Source of the DNA: Wyeomyia smithii
Taxonomy: Eukaryota > Arthropoda > Insecta > Diptera > Culicidae
DNA: 64,000 bases
Assembly: GCF_029784165.1 (NCBI RefSeq)
Contig: NC_073696.1
Span: 2,852,001 to 2,916,000 of the forward strand
Direction of reading: 5' to 3'
Position numbers and translations under genes: made by a program. Numbering within the stretch: the stretch's first letter is position 1; every line of letters starts with the position of its first letter. The notes beneath the pieces are model-generated. The model saw only the letters and a list, made by a program, of their open reading frames with translations, was not told where the DNA came from and did not search any database. Shown here in pieces: positions 21,931 through 32,972 of the stretch.

Positions 21931-24576
21931 TATGGATCCTAAACCCATCTCCATCGTCACCTGGAACGCTTGCTCTGTTAGAGCAAAAAACATTGAGCTT
22001 GCTGACTTTCTCCGCAAGTACAACATCGACGTGGGTCTACTCACAGAGACCCACCTGAAGTCTGGCGACAGTTTTTGGCTGCCGAATCACAACATCATCC
22101 GTCTCGATCGCACCAACTCCAGGGGGGGTGGTATAGCGATCATCGTTAGAAGAGGGATGAAATACAACATCTTGCCGCACATCCACACCGCCATCATCGA
22201 AGCCCTTAGTGTGGAGGTCAAATCAGCTACCGGGTTCATCCGGTTCATCGTCGTCTACTGTCCTCGCCAGTGTAGTATCAGCAACGGTACAGCAATGCAG
22301 TTCAAGAACGACCTGGCCACCATCACCACTCCCGCTTCGTCGTTGGGGGAGACCTAAATGCTCGGCACGAGGCTTGGCCAAAATATCGGCAGAATCAGAA
22401 CGGTCGTCAACTCTTCGAACACTCGCAGCATGGGTTTTATACGGTGCAGTTTCCGGATGAGCCGACTTTCATCTCCCCAGCGGGGAACCCTTCAACGCTG
22501 GACTTCTTCCTGGTCAACATCGAGCTCTCCAAACCAGTGGCCCACAACGATCTGAGCTCAGACCACCAACCTGTCGTTGCTGAGGTAGGGATCGGTGTTG
22601 CTCCTGCCAGCTGTCTGCGGAAAGATTACCATCATGTCGACTGGGAGCGCTTTGCTCGAATGGTGGACAACAACATCGATGAGGCGCCGCCGCTCGACAG
22701 CGTGGAAAACATCGACCAGGCGTTGGAGGGTCTCCAACGAGCCATAAACGTGGCCGACGAGGCGTGTGTGCGACGTGTTCCTGTGAGGGGTAAGTTCCTT
22801 GCTATTGATTCCCATACCCGGCTGCTAATTAGACTGCGGAATGTGCGCAGACGCCAGTTCCAGAGGACCAGGGTTCTGGACATTAGGCTCGAGGTGACCG
22901 ATCTGAATAGGCAAATTGCTTCCAGGATGGTCTCACTCCGGAATGAAAATTTCGGACGCTTAGTCCAAAGTTTGGACGACCGCTCCAGGCCATTCCGGAA
23001 AGTAGCCAAAGTGCTGAAATCGCACCCCAAACCAGTTCCTCCCCTCAGGGTCGGAGAGAGGCTTCTTGTTGCACCGGTCGAGAGAGCAAATGCGGTAGGC
23101 GATCACATTGCCTCATCGCATTTGCTTGGCTCGACCATGGCTAGTCCAATGGAAGACCAGGTCGAGCAGTGCGTCCGCGACCTCGAAAACTCCCCCTGTA
23201 CCGTTCCTCAAGAACATAAAATCACAGCAGAACAGGTTTGCTCAGCGCTGATGAGTACTAAGAACATGAAGGCTCCTGGGTTTGACGGGGTCTTCAATAT
23301 GGTCTTAATAAAGCTCAGCAACAGGGTTCACCTGTTGTTGAGCTCTATCTTCAACAGATGCTTGGAATTGCACTACTATCCAAGCATTTGGAAGATAGCC
23401 AAGATCATACCGATCCGCAAACCCGGGAAAGATCCGACGTTAGCATCAAGCTAGCGTCCGATCAGCCTACTCTCATCGCTGGGCAAACTGTTTGAAAAAC
23501 TGATCCTCAACCGCATGATGAAGGTGGCTGAGGAAAACAACATCTTACTCCCGGAACAGTTTGGGTTTAGGAAGGGTCACTCCACCACGCACCAGCTGGT
23601 GCGGGTGATGAACAACATCAGAAGGGACAGGGCTGTATCCAAGTCCACAGCCATGGCATTGTTGGACGTCGAAAAGGCGTTTGACAATGTCTGGCATGAC
23701 GGTCTGGTATACAAGCTCTGTGCCTTCAACTTTCCATCATATTTGACGAAAATCATCTGCAGCTACCTTCGGCAGAGGTCGTTCAGGGTATCGCTGAATG
23801 GTTGTTTATCAAATACTTTTTCCATCCCAGCAGGGGTCCCGCAGGGCAGTCTGCTGGGCCCTTTGCTATACAACATTTACACCTCCGACATTCCTTCCCT
23901 GGGAGATGGCTGCGTGCTCTTTCTGTTCGCAGATGACACTGCAATTGCCGTCAAGGGAAGAATGCCTCGTGAGATCACCAACAAACTTCAGCGATGCCTA
24001 GACGCCTTTGTCGAATATGCTAACACGTGGAAAATTAAGATCAACGCTTCCAAAACCCAAACAATAATGTTCCTTCATCGACAATCCCCTAAACTGAAGC
24101 CCCCTCCATCATGCGTTGTGATCATGAACGGTACCGGGGTTGAGTGGTCTTCCGAAGTTACCTATCTTGGGCTGCTATTCGACGAGAAGCTTCTTTTCCG
24201 ATCGCATGTGGAGAGGACACTGGTTAAGTGCTCAGCTTTGGTTCGGTCACTATACCCGCTTATTTGTCGCAGATCTCGCCTCTCAAGAACAAACAAACTG
24301 GCAGTCTACAAACAAATAATTGCCCCCGCAGTCTTTTACGCGGCTCCGGTGTGGGAGTCATGTGCACAAACTCACAGGAACAAAATCCAGGTGGCACAAA
24401 ACATAATATTGCGGATGATTCTCGATTGTCCCTATGATACCAGGATCACAGACCTCCACCAAGAAGCAGCTACTCCAAGAGTAGATGCCAAAATTACAGA
24501 AACCAAAACTAAATTTGTACATAAATATCAGCACTCAGAATACGCTCTAATAAGCGGCTTGTATATAGTAGGTTAA
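21931..24576 (+). pseudogene. Jockey-type ORF2 (endonuclease-RT), broken
   Basis: The start MDPKPISIVTWNACSVRAKN leads into the endonuclease with TETHLKSG and RGGGIAIIVRRG. A frame break and lost sequence around 22340-22450 remove the GDFNA block. It resumes at 22444 with FPDEPTF, STLDFFLVN and SSDHQPVV, and runs through NVRRRQFQR and MKAPGFDGVF. A nonsense codon at 23452-23454 sits where YRPISLL would begin. The same frame then runs open to 24576 through EQFGFRKGHSTTHQL, the LLDVEKAFDNVW block, GVPQGSLLGPLLYNIY and the catalytic FADD near 23930. Apart from the endonuclease break the RT domain has a single stop. Confidence 0.85.
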
Positions 24577-24978
24577 GTTAGATTTAAGCTGTAAATAGTA
24601 GTCTTAAGTAGTTTCCTTTTCAAACAAACGCCACCAAAGTGGTCAACTTTGGATTAAAATTCTCTGTAATTAAAAAAGGATAGCAAAACAGTAACCAAAA
24701 CTCACGCACCAAAGATGTACACAGTAATGTAAATCACTTGAACTTTGTAATAACATGTAAGATACCCAACAAATGCATAAAAATACAGATAAACTTTAAC
24801 AACAACAACAACAAAATGAAACTGCTCATATTAGTTCTAGACAGCGACAACAGCAGTCCTCACTTGGCAGTAGCAGTGGAAGCGGATAGCAGCAGCTGCG
24901 GCAGGTATTAGCTACGATAGTGATAGGGCAATCTAATGCAGCGGCACTTCCTGCAGAGTAAAATATTGCCTTTGTGAG

Positions 24979-25863
24979 GTACCATGGAACGGGGTGAAAT
25001 TGATCAATTTTAATAACAATTTCTAATTAACTAGCTTCATGTATATTTTTCCCGAAATAGTATAATTTTAAAACAAGTACTGGTATGTGCTCCAGTAAAC
25101 CTCTATGGCTTTTGGTGAAATTTCTATCATCTACTTCATGAAATAAACTCGATAATTCTATAAGGTACTATGAGATAAATTAGGGTGAAATTAATCACCA
25201 TTGTAATCCATACATTCTTCTGGCAATGTGCTTTTTTTCGACATGCTAAAGGTAAATGATGATTTCTGTGTTGAAAAAGATCATTTACAGCTAGTTTGGA
25301 AACGAAAATAACATTATTTAAGGGTAAAATTTGTTTATTTGGTTCACGAGCTGCTTGTTGCTAAATTTGCTCTTATTTGATCGTCGTTAGACCGATTTCA
25401 ATTCGGTTTGTTGCAAAAGCTCAAAAACTAACTCTAAAAATCAAATCTTTGTGGTTTCCTGCGAATTCATCAGTATTTCTTTAATGGTATGGAATGATCA
25501 TTGTTGAAAATTACATTTTTTGAGCTTTTATCAAATTTTACTCACTTCTCCAAATTTAACGTAATTAACCCTCAACTAAGATTACTCTAAGTACAATACT
25601 TTTTTTGTTATTTGGAAACTTGTTTGATCGAATTTGATTGAGTTTTGACTGAGTTAGAAGATTTTTTCGAAAATATGAAAAATTGCACCGGGATGCAAGG
25701 GTTACCTTTGACAGGTATGTGAATCATACAAAAGTTGCGTTTAGGGACACGTTAACATTGCCTAGTGTTGTAAGAGCAATATCTTTTGATTAGTATTTTT
25801 TATCAAGAATTTTCAGGTGATCAATTTCACCCCACTGATCAATTTCTCCCCATTCCACGGTAC
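24979..25863. mobile_element. MITE-like element with ~26 bp terminal inverted repeats
   Basis: The left end reads gtaccatggaacggggtgaa and the right end, on the other strand, gtaccgtggaatggggagaa, each continuing as attgatca. The interior is AT-rich and non-coding and contains extra ggtgaaattnatca blocks near 25192 and 25815. The length is 885 bp. No transposase is encoded, so it would need one supplied in trans. The superfamily is not assigned. Confidence 0.65.
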
Positions 25864-26397
25864 TGGAGCAGCATCAGTAGTAGATACATCAGCAGACCAC
25901 TTTCTCCAATGAAAAGTTGTCTCATTTAAACAACACACCAAAATACATTAGCCGGCACTTCCTCTAATGAAAAGATGCCTTATTTTGACAACACACAAAC
26001 GTTTTGGGATGCTGGAATTCAAAATATATAGGCCGCCAAATTTTCAGTGTGAAAACAACTTTCAACTATGTTATCAGGAAAATGCCTTAAATCCCCTATG
26101 TCAGAGTAGCACACATATGCGATCAACATTATATCCGATATGGTATTGAAAAACAATTATCCTTATTATCCATTTCTCATTTTGCGTTAGAATTAAAAAT
26201 AAAATGTTATTTTAATCTGCATGCACCCTGACTGTTGAAACTTTTTCGCGTTGTATAGTATTTGTCCCATTCCTGTTCAGTAGCAATACAACTCCTCTTT
26301 TGCACAAAATTTTAAACATATTCAAAACAAGTAATGTGAAAAACAACTTTATGTAGTTCTACGTCAACCTTGCGGTCGAGGCTCTGCATAAAACCCC
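25864..26397. other. Spacer with short duplicated blocks
   Basis: A ~50 bp block (actttctccaatgaaaag... and acttcctctaatgaaaag..., each followed by acaacacac) occurs twice at about 25898-25945 and 25948-25992. At ~26353-26385 there is tagttctacgtcaaccttgcggtcg, similar to cctacgtcaactatgcggtcg in the 5' UTR of the 4.6 kb Jockey element. I see no gene. Confidence 0.4.
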
Positions 26398-26533
26398 TAA
26401 GGAACATCCATAAATAACGTAGCTTTATTTTAGTTTATTTTTGACACCCCCCTCCCCCATCGTAGCATTTCGTCACAAAGTCAAGACCTCCCTCCAGATA
26501 ATTACGCAGTTTTATAAGACCCCCCCCCCCCCC
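26398..26533. repeat. Interspersed repeat fragment with poly-C tract
   Basis: A catccataaataacgtagc start, C-rich ccccctccccc and catcgtagcatttcgtcac blocks and a run of 14 C at 26520-26533 resemble a common short dispersed repeat of mosquito genomes. It is non-coding. Confidence 0.4.
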
Positions 26534-26634
26534 ATTTATTTTGCAATTTTTTTTGCATCGTTGGCGTGCTGAGACACGGGAACACAATAGTAGAGGGTGA
26601 TTCGACTTTGGTTTAGAACTATTTAAACCTTTCC

Positions 26635-26725
26635 CAATAGTTTAATTGGCTAAAACACCTTGCCGGAGACAACGGAGATTGCGGGTTCGTGTCCCGTCTG
26701 GACGAAGGAAATTTTTTTCTAAGCC
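26635..26725 (+). repeat. tRNA-like SINE head
   Basis: An A-box-like tagtttaattgg (26638-26649) and a B-box ggttcgtgtcc (26684-26694) are spaced as in tRNA genes. They are followed by a T-rich stretch rather than a tRNA acceptor end. No complete cloverleaf can be formed, so this is probably the pol III promoter head of a tRNA-derived SINE, as known in Aedes (Feilai type), and not a functional tRNA gene. Confidence 0.55.
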
Positions 26726-26934
26726 TAAAGGTCACACCTTCTATTCCCGTTCATTTTCGCATCCTCGCAAACTGCATACATTGCCCGCTTTACTAAATTT
26801 AAAATGTAAGTCATATGACAAAAATGAAACTAGTTCGTAAAGTTCGTTCCTCCAGCCAAGACCGCGCCATAATTACAATTCCCTGAAGAGAACTATTATT
26901 CGTTATTCGGACCAGTTTTATTATAAGAGGGACT

Positions 26935-27110
26935 TATTTTTGTCGGGATGAAAGTCAGAAGGGGAAGGGTCTATAGTGGAGAGCATGAGAATAAACACAT
27001 GTTAAAGTCCTTTGACAATCAAATGGCCTGCTTCTATTAAGATGCGAACCCAGGACCACCCGCTTATCAAAGCGAACTCTGAAACCTTGCGGCTACGAAG
27101 CTCCCTATTT
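26935..27110 (-). repeat. tRNA-derived SINE, minus strand
   Basis: On the minus strand the element starts near 27106 with agggagcttcg, followed by an A-box-like tagccgcaagg (27085-27095) and a B-box ggttcgcatc (27041-27050). The body continues to about 26935. The tRNA-like head plus unrelated body is SINE architecture. It belongs to a different family from the head at 26638. Confidence 0.55.
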
Positions 27111-27481
27111 TTTGTTCTTATACAAGCATTTGACCTTAAAGATGAGATATTCATATGGATATTTCGTATTTGTTAAAATGCATTGAATATTCAGTTATGA
27201 ATTGTTGTCGAGCACAGTATTAACAACTTTGTTTCGAAGAGTAACAATTAAAACTGAAAAATCATCTTTATGCATTTTCATTACATCGTTGTATATTTTG
27301 AGGTGTCACTTCTTATTACATACGTAGGCCTTTTTTCATGTTACAATATTACAGTAAAACGGCAATTTGTAGCTCAGTATAGCACAACAATGCTGAAGCA
27401 ACGTTTGGAACATTTAAACAATCACAATATTGTCATTTTCGAAAATCGTAATTCTAGCAAAATACAAACGAAAACGCATCC

Positions 27482-28675
27482 TCAATAGCTGGCATTACTT
27501 CCTCGCATCGAAATACTCATACGCCGTTCGACCCGGGCGTGCGGCATCATCATTCCGGGAGGCGTGTAGCGCCACCAACGGGGTCTCGACAGCAGGGTCC
27601 CATCGGTTGACGCTCTGCCCCGGAACGGTTCCTCGACGTCCGATTTTTGCGACGAACAGCAGCTGGACTCCGATTCATCCGTTTCGTCCGGTTCCTCCTC
27701 CGTCCATGGGCGGCCTAAAATACGATGATTGGATTATCCTCCGACAATTTAAATTTCCTCTAACAACTCACCCAAAATAACAATCGACCGACGTTTTTCG
27801 TGGCTCAAATCACAGTTGCAAAATGGCAGAATACTGTCCGGGCTCAATATCAGCTCGACCTCCGAGTGTAAATCATGCACGTCACTAGTCGAGCGCTTCA
27901 GCTTTGGATAACGGTTCAGAACGCGCCAGAAGCGGCACGCATCCCGGAACACTCCGCTCACCTGGTCGATGCTCTCGCGGACGGATATCTCGTGGAAGCA
28001 GGCGCAAGAAATTTCCTTCGCCCGCCGTTGGCCTTCCTCGGTGGAAACCATCCGGTCACCAATCTGGTCGATTTTGTTCCCCACCAGTATCACCGGGACG
28101 TCCAACAGAGCGTCCTGAAAGTGAACGAAAATTGCATTTGTTATTCTTAGAAGGACAACATCAAAGTTTGCTTACTTTGATGTCACTCAAGCATTAAAGT
28201 GCTGCCGCTCGCAAGTGATAACAATTGCAATTATTAGCCAATCCCACTTCCGGGATGGGTTCGGCTACCAAAACTTTGCTGTACTTACCTTGTTGTACGA
28301 CCCTAGCCGACGTCTTCGCTTGTTGTAATTGATGAGAAATTTGAGCCGATTGCACTCGTCAAAGCTACACTTGTCCGCCACCGAGTACATCAGGATGAAG
28401 GCCTCCGCCCACCGGATGTTCGCCTCCAAGGTCATACATTCAGCCTCCTGCAGGCAAACGCAAAAAAAACAAGAATGATGATAGCAGTTAGTACGAGTGA
28501 TAAGCTGCTGCTGCTTTCGAAAAGGAGTGCTCATTCACATTCGGTTGTCCAGCGGCGTCCAATATTTCGAACTGCACGAACTCATTGTCCACCAGGGTGT
28601 GGAAGGAGTAGACCTTTTCCAGGTTCGGATCGTACTCGCCGATGAAGCGCTTGGTGATGAAACGGACGACCATCG
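27482..28675 (-). CDS. RERG-type Ras-like small GTPase (3' four exons)
   Basis: Four minus-strand exons join in phase: 28539-28675, 28289-28447, 27772-28114 and 27482-27714, with GT-AG introns of 91, 174 and 57 bp. The first exon begins mid-protein with MVVRFITKRFIGEYDPNLEK (switch I) and carries the G3 motif DAAGQ. The second has NIRWAEAFILMY, the third the guanine-specificity motif VGNKID and the G5-like EISVRES. The last gives a long tail, RPWTEEEPDETDESESSCC, ending at a stop at 27482-27484. There is no CAAX box, as in RERG/RERGL proteins. The P-loop (GxxxxGKS) exon must lie upstream and was not found. RERG-like proteins are cytosolic GTP-binding regulators; the role here is inferred from family only. 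Confidence 0.85.
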
Positions 28676-30489
28676 CTGCGAAAGGGAACAGGGAGAAAAA
28701 TTGTCGCCGTGTTAATGACGTTCAGCTGATAGGACTGCAATTAGGTTCATGAGGTAATTATTCGAGTCGCACAGGGCCTTTGTTGATTATTGGGCTAAAT
28801 ATGTGCATGAAAAATTTCAATAACATACTACTAGTACTGTCTTTACAAACTGTACAAAGTGCTAACAGACTCAAACGCGGTAACCCTTTTCTTTCCTGTG
28901 AGCACTAGGCCATAATCGTTGCTAATGAAGCGAGCAAAAAAAACGATTAACTATTAACAGTTCTTAGCCAATTAAAAAACTCTACTCCCGCGACGTCATT
29001 AATTTTTACGAGATCTATTTGCAAGGACAAAGAAATTTGTGCTGCCAGTGTTGAATTGTTTGATAAAGTCGTGCCACATCATCTGTAAAGAGGATTAAGT
29101 ACCCAAAATATCCTCCTCAGGACTTCATTGGAATAAATTTAATGATTAACATCTGCGGCCGTAGATTATAACTTCTAACTAAAACTTCCATTTCTTCTGC
29201 TGGTTATAAAACCATCATTACTGTTTGAATATGCAGAATGCAGCTATTGTGATTCTAGTTTATGTTTTCAAGTGTTATCAACGCATTTATTCGTGCGAAG
29301 TTCTCCAATAGGGCGCATTTTCATCACCATGTGCGATAAGAATAATTACTTTTCCAACAAAGAAAAGACGCAGTTTATGAATTTTGGCGGGATGCCGACA
29401 CCAAAGCTGTCAAGCGTAATAAATACAACAATGTGTATTTTATTCAGGACTCAAAAGGAAACGTTTTCACACCGATAATGGTGTTAAAAAGGCAAACTTT
29501 TAATGAGCCACTGGGTTGACGGAGTTGGGGGATGCGGTTTGTGCACAGTGAGGCGCAACAATTTACAGAAGATTTATTTAAACTTTCACAATATTAACCC
29601 CACTACGTACGACAGAGTTGGGTGCAAAATATACCGCATGATTGACACTCTGTTTTCTTTTCGCTAACACCAAGCAGGTACAAGATTGCACCGGGAAAAA
29701 AACCTTCCTGTCTTCGTCCGCTTCTTTTACAAACATGAGAATGATTTGGCTACAATTGTAAACAAACAGCGCGTAGGTTTGTTATGATCGGAAACTGAGG
29801 TGCTGAGCCTGGTGTGGCAATGATAAATAAATTTTTCTTTACATCAACGCCAGGTACTAGGATGGCAGAAGTGCGCAATTTCCACTGCGTTCTATGCGGT
29901 TGTTGCCCGCGTTTCACGGAATTGTGCTTGCCATCACCGTCAGCGTAAGTGACGTTCAAGGTAGAACCGCTCACATCATTGTGGTTGAATCAGTTTCTTC
30001 ATCTAGCGAAGGGCAAACACTTTTATTCTTGGAAATCACTCCATACAAATGTGTATCCTTTTCTTTCACAACACAAGAATTCATTCGAACGTCGTAATTT
30101 CTGCATTGAAAGCTTTTGGAAAGGGGGCAACGAACGGGGATTCTGACGCCAGGGTTATTCGATGATAAAACGGAACGCGTAAAAAAATAAGTAATGGCCC
30201 TTTTGAAGTTTGACGTTTATGAGTTGCTTTCGATTGACACGTGTCTGAGAGCAAATTGATAAACACTTTTTTGGTTGAACGAAATTTGCCGTCTGGCTGT
30301 CGATTTATTACGTTTCGGTAAATCGAAACTAGCTTTTAAGTCCGATTTCAGTTTGGCCTTATTGACCTGCGTTTCGGTTCTCTTCCTAAATCCCATGTGT
30401 GATGGCTGAAACATGATCACGTAAGATAAAAGCACAGACAAACAGACATGCCACTCAATGACGATTTCATTGACCTGAAAAATAACGAT
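28676..30489. other. Likely first intron / upstream region of the GTPase gene
   Basis: The exon at 28539-28675 has an acceptor (ttccctttcgcag) and starts inside a codon, so this stretch is probably intronic. I found no P-loop-coding exon on the minus strand here, nor any other recognisable gene. The short open frames have no motif. Confidence 0.4.
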
Positions 30490-30823
30490 AATTGGGTCCT
30501 AAAGTTTTACACGGTTTTCTGATTTTTATATACCAGCTGAAAGAGTGCAATTTTCTGAGCAAAACGTGATTTTTAATAAATGTTTATCGTTTTCCTTCGA
30601 TTTTTAAATGAAGAATAAAAAACTGCTCGAAATGCCTTAAATGACAGTTCTCCCACATACCGTACATGGGCGAAATGTCATTTAAGACCTTTCGAGCAGT
30701 TATTTTAATTTTCATTTGAAAATCGAAAAAAACGATGAACATTTTTTAAAAACTACGTTTTGCTCAGAAAACGTGGCTTTTTTAAATGATATATAAAAAC
30801 TGGTATAGCTTTAGGACCCAATT
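30490..30823. mobile_element. Palindromic MITE (~334 bp foldback)
   Basis: The two halves are inverted copies over nearly the whole length. The ends read aattgggtcctaaag and ctttaggacccaatt. Inside, ttttctgagcaaaacg pairs with cgttttgctcagaaaa, and actgctcgaaa pairs with tttcgagcagt. The loop is around 30655. It is non-coding and would form a long hairpin as single strand or RNA. Confidence 0.75.
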
Positions 30824-30895
30824 TTGAAATTTTGCTTAGTTTGCTTAGGGCAATAATGCTGCTAGTGTCGCTATAAGCAAGCGTGCCTTTTCATC

Positions 30896-31857
30896 TAGGG
30901 TTTGCAATTACGGAATCCGGGAATCCCGGGATTCCCGAGCCACTCGAAGAATTTCCCATAGAATATTGCAATAAAACTAAATATCGTATCGAAACACGAA
31001 ACTTACGTCGTAAAAGTGTGAAGCAGCTTCAAAGTGTGCATCATACAAAGCAAATATATGCTTGAAATTACGATCAATATTTGATTGCCGTGCAATATCA
31101 AATTATTTGCTTAACCCTCAACTGCCCAATTTAATTTTCAGACAGACTTCGAAAAAATCACTATGTATTTTTAAAAACATTTTTCAAGTATTGGTTGAGG
31201 CTTTTCAGAGGTTCAACATTAAGACCGTCTCAAGGCGGCAACGAAAAATTAAGCAAATATTTGCTTCGTCTAATGTCTATTTTGCTAGTTAGTTCACTAC
31301 TAAGTGGATAGCCGCTTGATTTTTTCTTTTTTTTTCGACAACAATTTTTGAAACCTGCAAATTGATAAATTGATTACGTAGGCATTCAAAAGCTCTGAAA
31401 CCAGCCTACCTAACACTCAACTTTATCTTCAACAAACTAAAAGTATTGAACACTTCAGTTTCTAATGAAATGTAGCAAGAGCTGGAATCGGTGATTTAGA
31501 AGTATTTTAGAAATCAGCCACAAGCGGTGATTCAGCGATCTTAAGCAAAGTTTTATAGAAAGAAATTACATTTTTAGGCCTTGACGAAAAGTTGTCAGCG
31601 GATCTGAAGCGATTGTTAGACGGCATAAAAACCCTGAAACCTACTCTTCTGCTAACATTTGCGACAAAAATCTATCATGAATTTCTAAACATGAACTTGA
31701 TCAAGTTTTGTTTTTTAATTCGTTTTTTTCTATGTGAATTGATAATGAAATTGTAAACGATTGTTTGATACCTTTTGTTAATAAACTTCATTTGATATCT
31801 CATTTTTGCTAAGAATTTTCTTCCTTTCCTCAATTCCCGGGAATATTGCAAACCCTA
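30896..31857. mobile_element. hAT-like non-autonomous element with TIRs and 8-bp TSD
   Basis: The ends are tagggtttgcaat at 30896 and attgcaaacccta at 31857, with cgggaatcccggg and cccgggaat near the termini. Flanks are ttttcatc (30888-30895) and atttcatc (31858-31865), an 8-bp duplication with one mismatch. An 8-bp duplication and YAGGG-type ends suit the hAT superfamily. No transposase reading frame is recognisable in the AT-rich interior. Confidence 0.65.
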
Positions 31858-32798
31858 ATTTCATCATCAAAGACAGAAACCATCAGTAATGCCGCTTGTG
31901 TTGATTTAAGCAAGCGTGCAGGCACACCTATTAGTAAAGACAAAACGCGTTTTACGAAAACAAGTTAGTAGGCAATAAGCTCACATGGTGGCGAATGAGT
32001 GAAACGTTTCGAATAAGGATGAAGGTTTTTCAGGATTTTTGTTCGAAGAGGCACGTCTGTTTGTCTGTGATAAAAGTTTGGTTACTTGTTAATTGTTTTA
32101 AAGTTCTTATTTCATTACAGTCGATTGAATATTATTCAGCTTCTCTTCTAGGAAACGAAGAACCATCAAAAATATTTGTGCCTGAAAGAAGAAAATTTTG
32201 GACAACGACTGCCTGAGCGAATTTGGGCCACGATGACTTATATGACTTCGACCCTATTTTTGATAAAGGTCAATAGACCAGTACTTGGCCTTGCTTTTCA
32301 AAAAATTAGCGAGCAAGATAAACCTCTTTCAATCACCCCAAACTACCCATCAATCGAGCAGTTGGCGACGCGGTAATAAATTAGAAGCTACGCGAAATAT
32401 TAAGCATCTAGGAACTTTCAACCTGAAATGTCTGAAATGCAAGGATGAAAATCTACTTGAAAGGATGCTGTGTTCATTGAGAGTGAAAATTGAAAAGGAT
32501 TGGTTCTAATTTCGGTAGTGAAAATATGATTTTCAACAGTCTGATACCGTTTTCTTCGACGGCTGGCTGGTATGTGAAATACAAGGACGTTTCCACAAAA
32601 CAACGCTAAAGTCCCGGATGATGTCGCCCGAGTGAGCTTCTACGCAAATTAGGCACCCGTGAAGTTCGTGAGAACGAACGAGACCGTCGAGACACTAAAA
32701 AAGTTATTCGGCCGATCTTTATCCTAATCGCTAGTTACACCAAACAGGACCACGATCAAAGTCGCTACGCTGTTCTCGAACGTGTGCGTGATTACGGT
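31858..32798. other. Spacer left of the gypsy insertion
   Basis: I recognise no gene. The stretch 32600-32798 is less AT-rich. It continues after the gypsy element at 37632 and after the retroposon at 38993, so these three pieces were once contiguous target DNA. Confidence 0.45.
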
Positions 32799-32951
32799 TC
32801 TTCTATTTGAGTAATACACGCGATATAATTAAACCAAATTCATTTATTGAACCGTCTAGAAGCACGTACTAATAGCGAATGAAAATTAGAACAAAGTGTC
32901 GGTATCAATACAGGGTCATCTAGTGTCAAGGGGTGTGCAACTACCGCAACA
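32799..32951 (-). repeat. 3' LTR of the gypsy element
   Basis: This 153-bp repeat differs from the copy at 37474-37626 at five positions by eye, about 3%. On the plus strand it runs from tcttctatttgag to ccgcaaca. The other copy begins tgttctatt, so the terminal G has mutated to C here. A purine tract, agtgaggagga on the minus strand (32952-32962), abuts its inner edge. Confidence 0.92.
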
Positions 32952-32972
32952 TCCTCCTCACTATTAAAAAAG

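Larger units (their letters stand above)
20890..24815 (+). mobile_element. Jockey-clade non-LTR retrotransposon with (AAC)n tail
   Basis: This degenerate but nearly full-length element has a 5' UTR (about 20890-21149), a broken ORF1 (21150-21854), ORF2 (about 21931-24576), a 3' UTR of about 220 bp and a tail of AAC repeats at ~24797-24813. It belongs to a lineage distinct from the Jockey-type elements at 4.6 and 42.6 kb: the order is the same but protein identity is clearly lower and base composition is more GC-rich. No target-site duplication was identified. Confidence 0.8.

Noticed and set aside
26638..26700. Possible functional tRNA gene
   Set aside because: A- and B-boxes are present but no full cloverleaf or acceptor stem pairs up. 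SINE head preferred.
32599..32798. Host exon or processed pseudogene at the gypsy target site
   Set aside because: Conceptual translations across the reconstructed empty site gave no recognisable protein in any frame.
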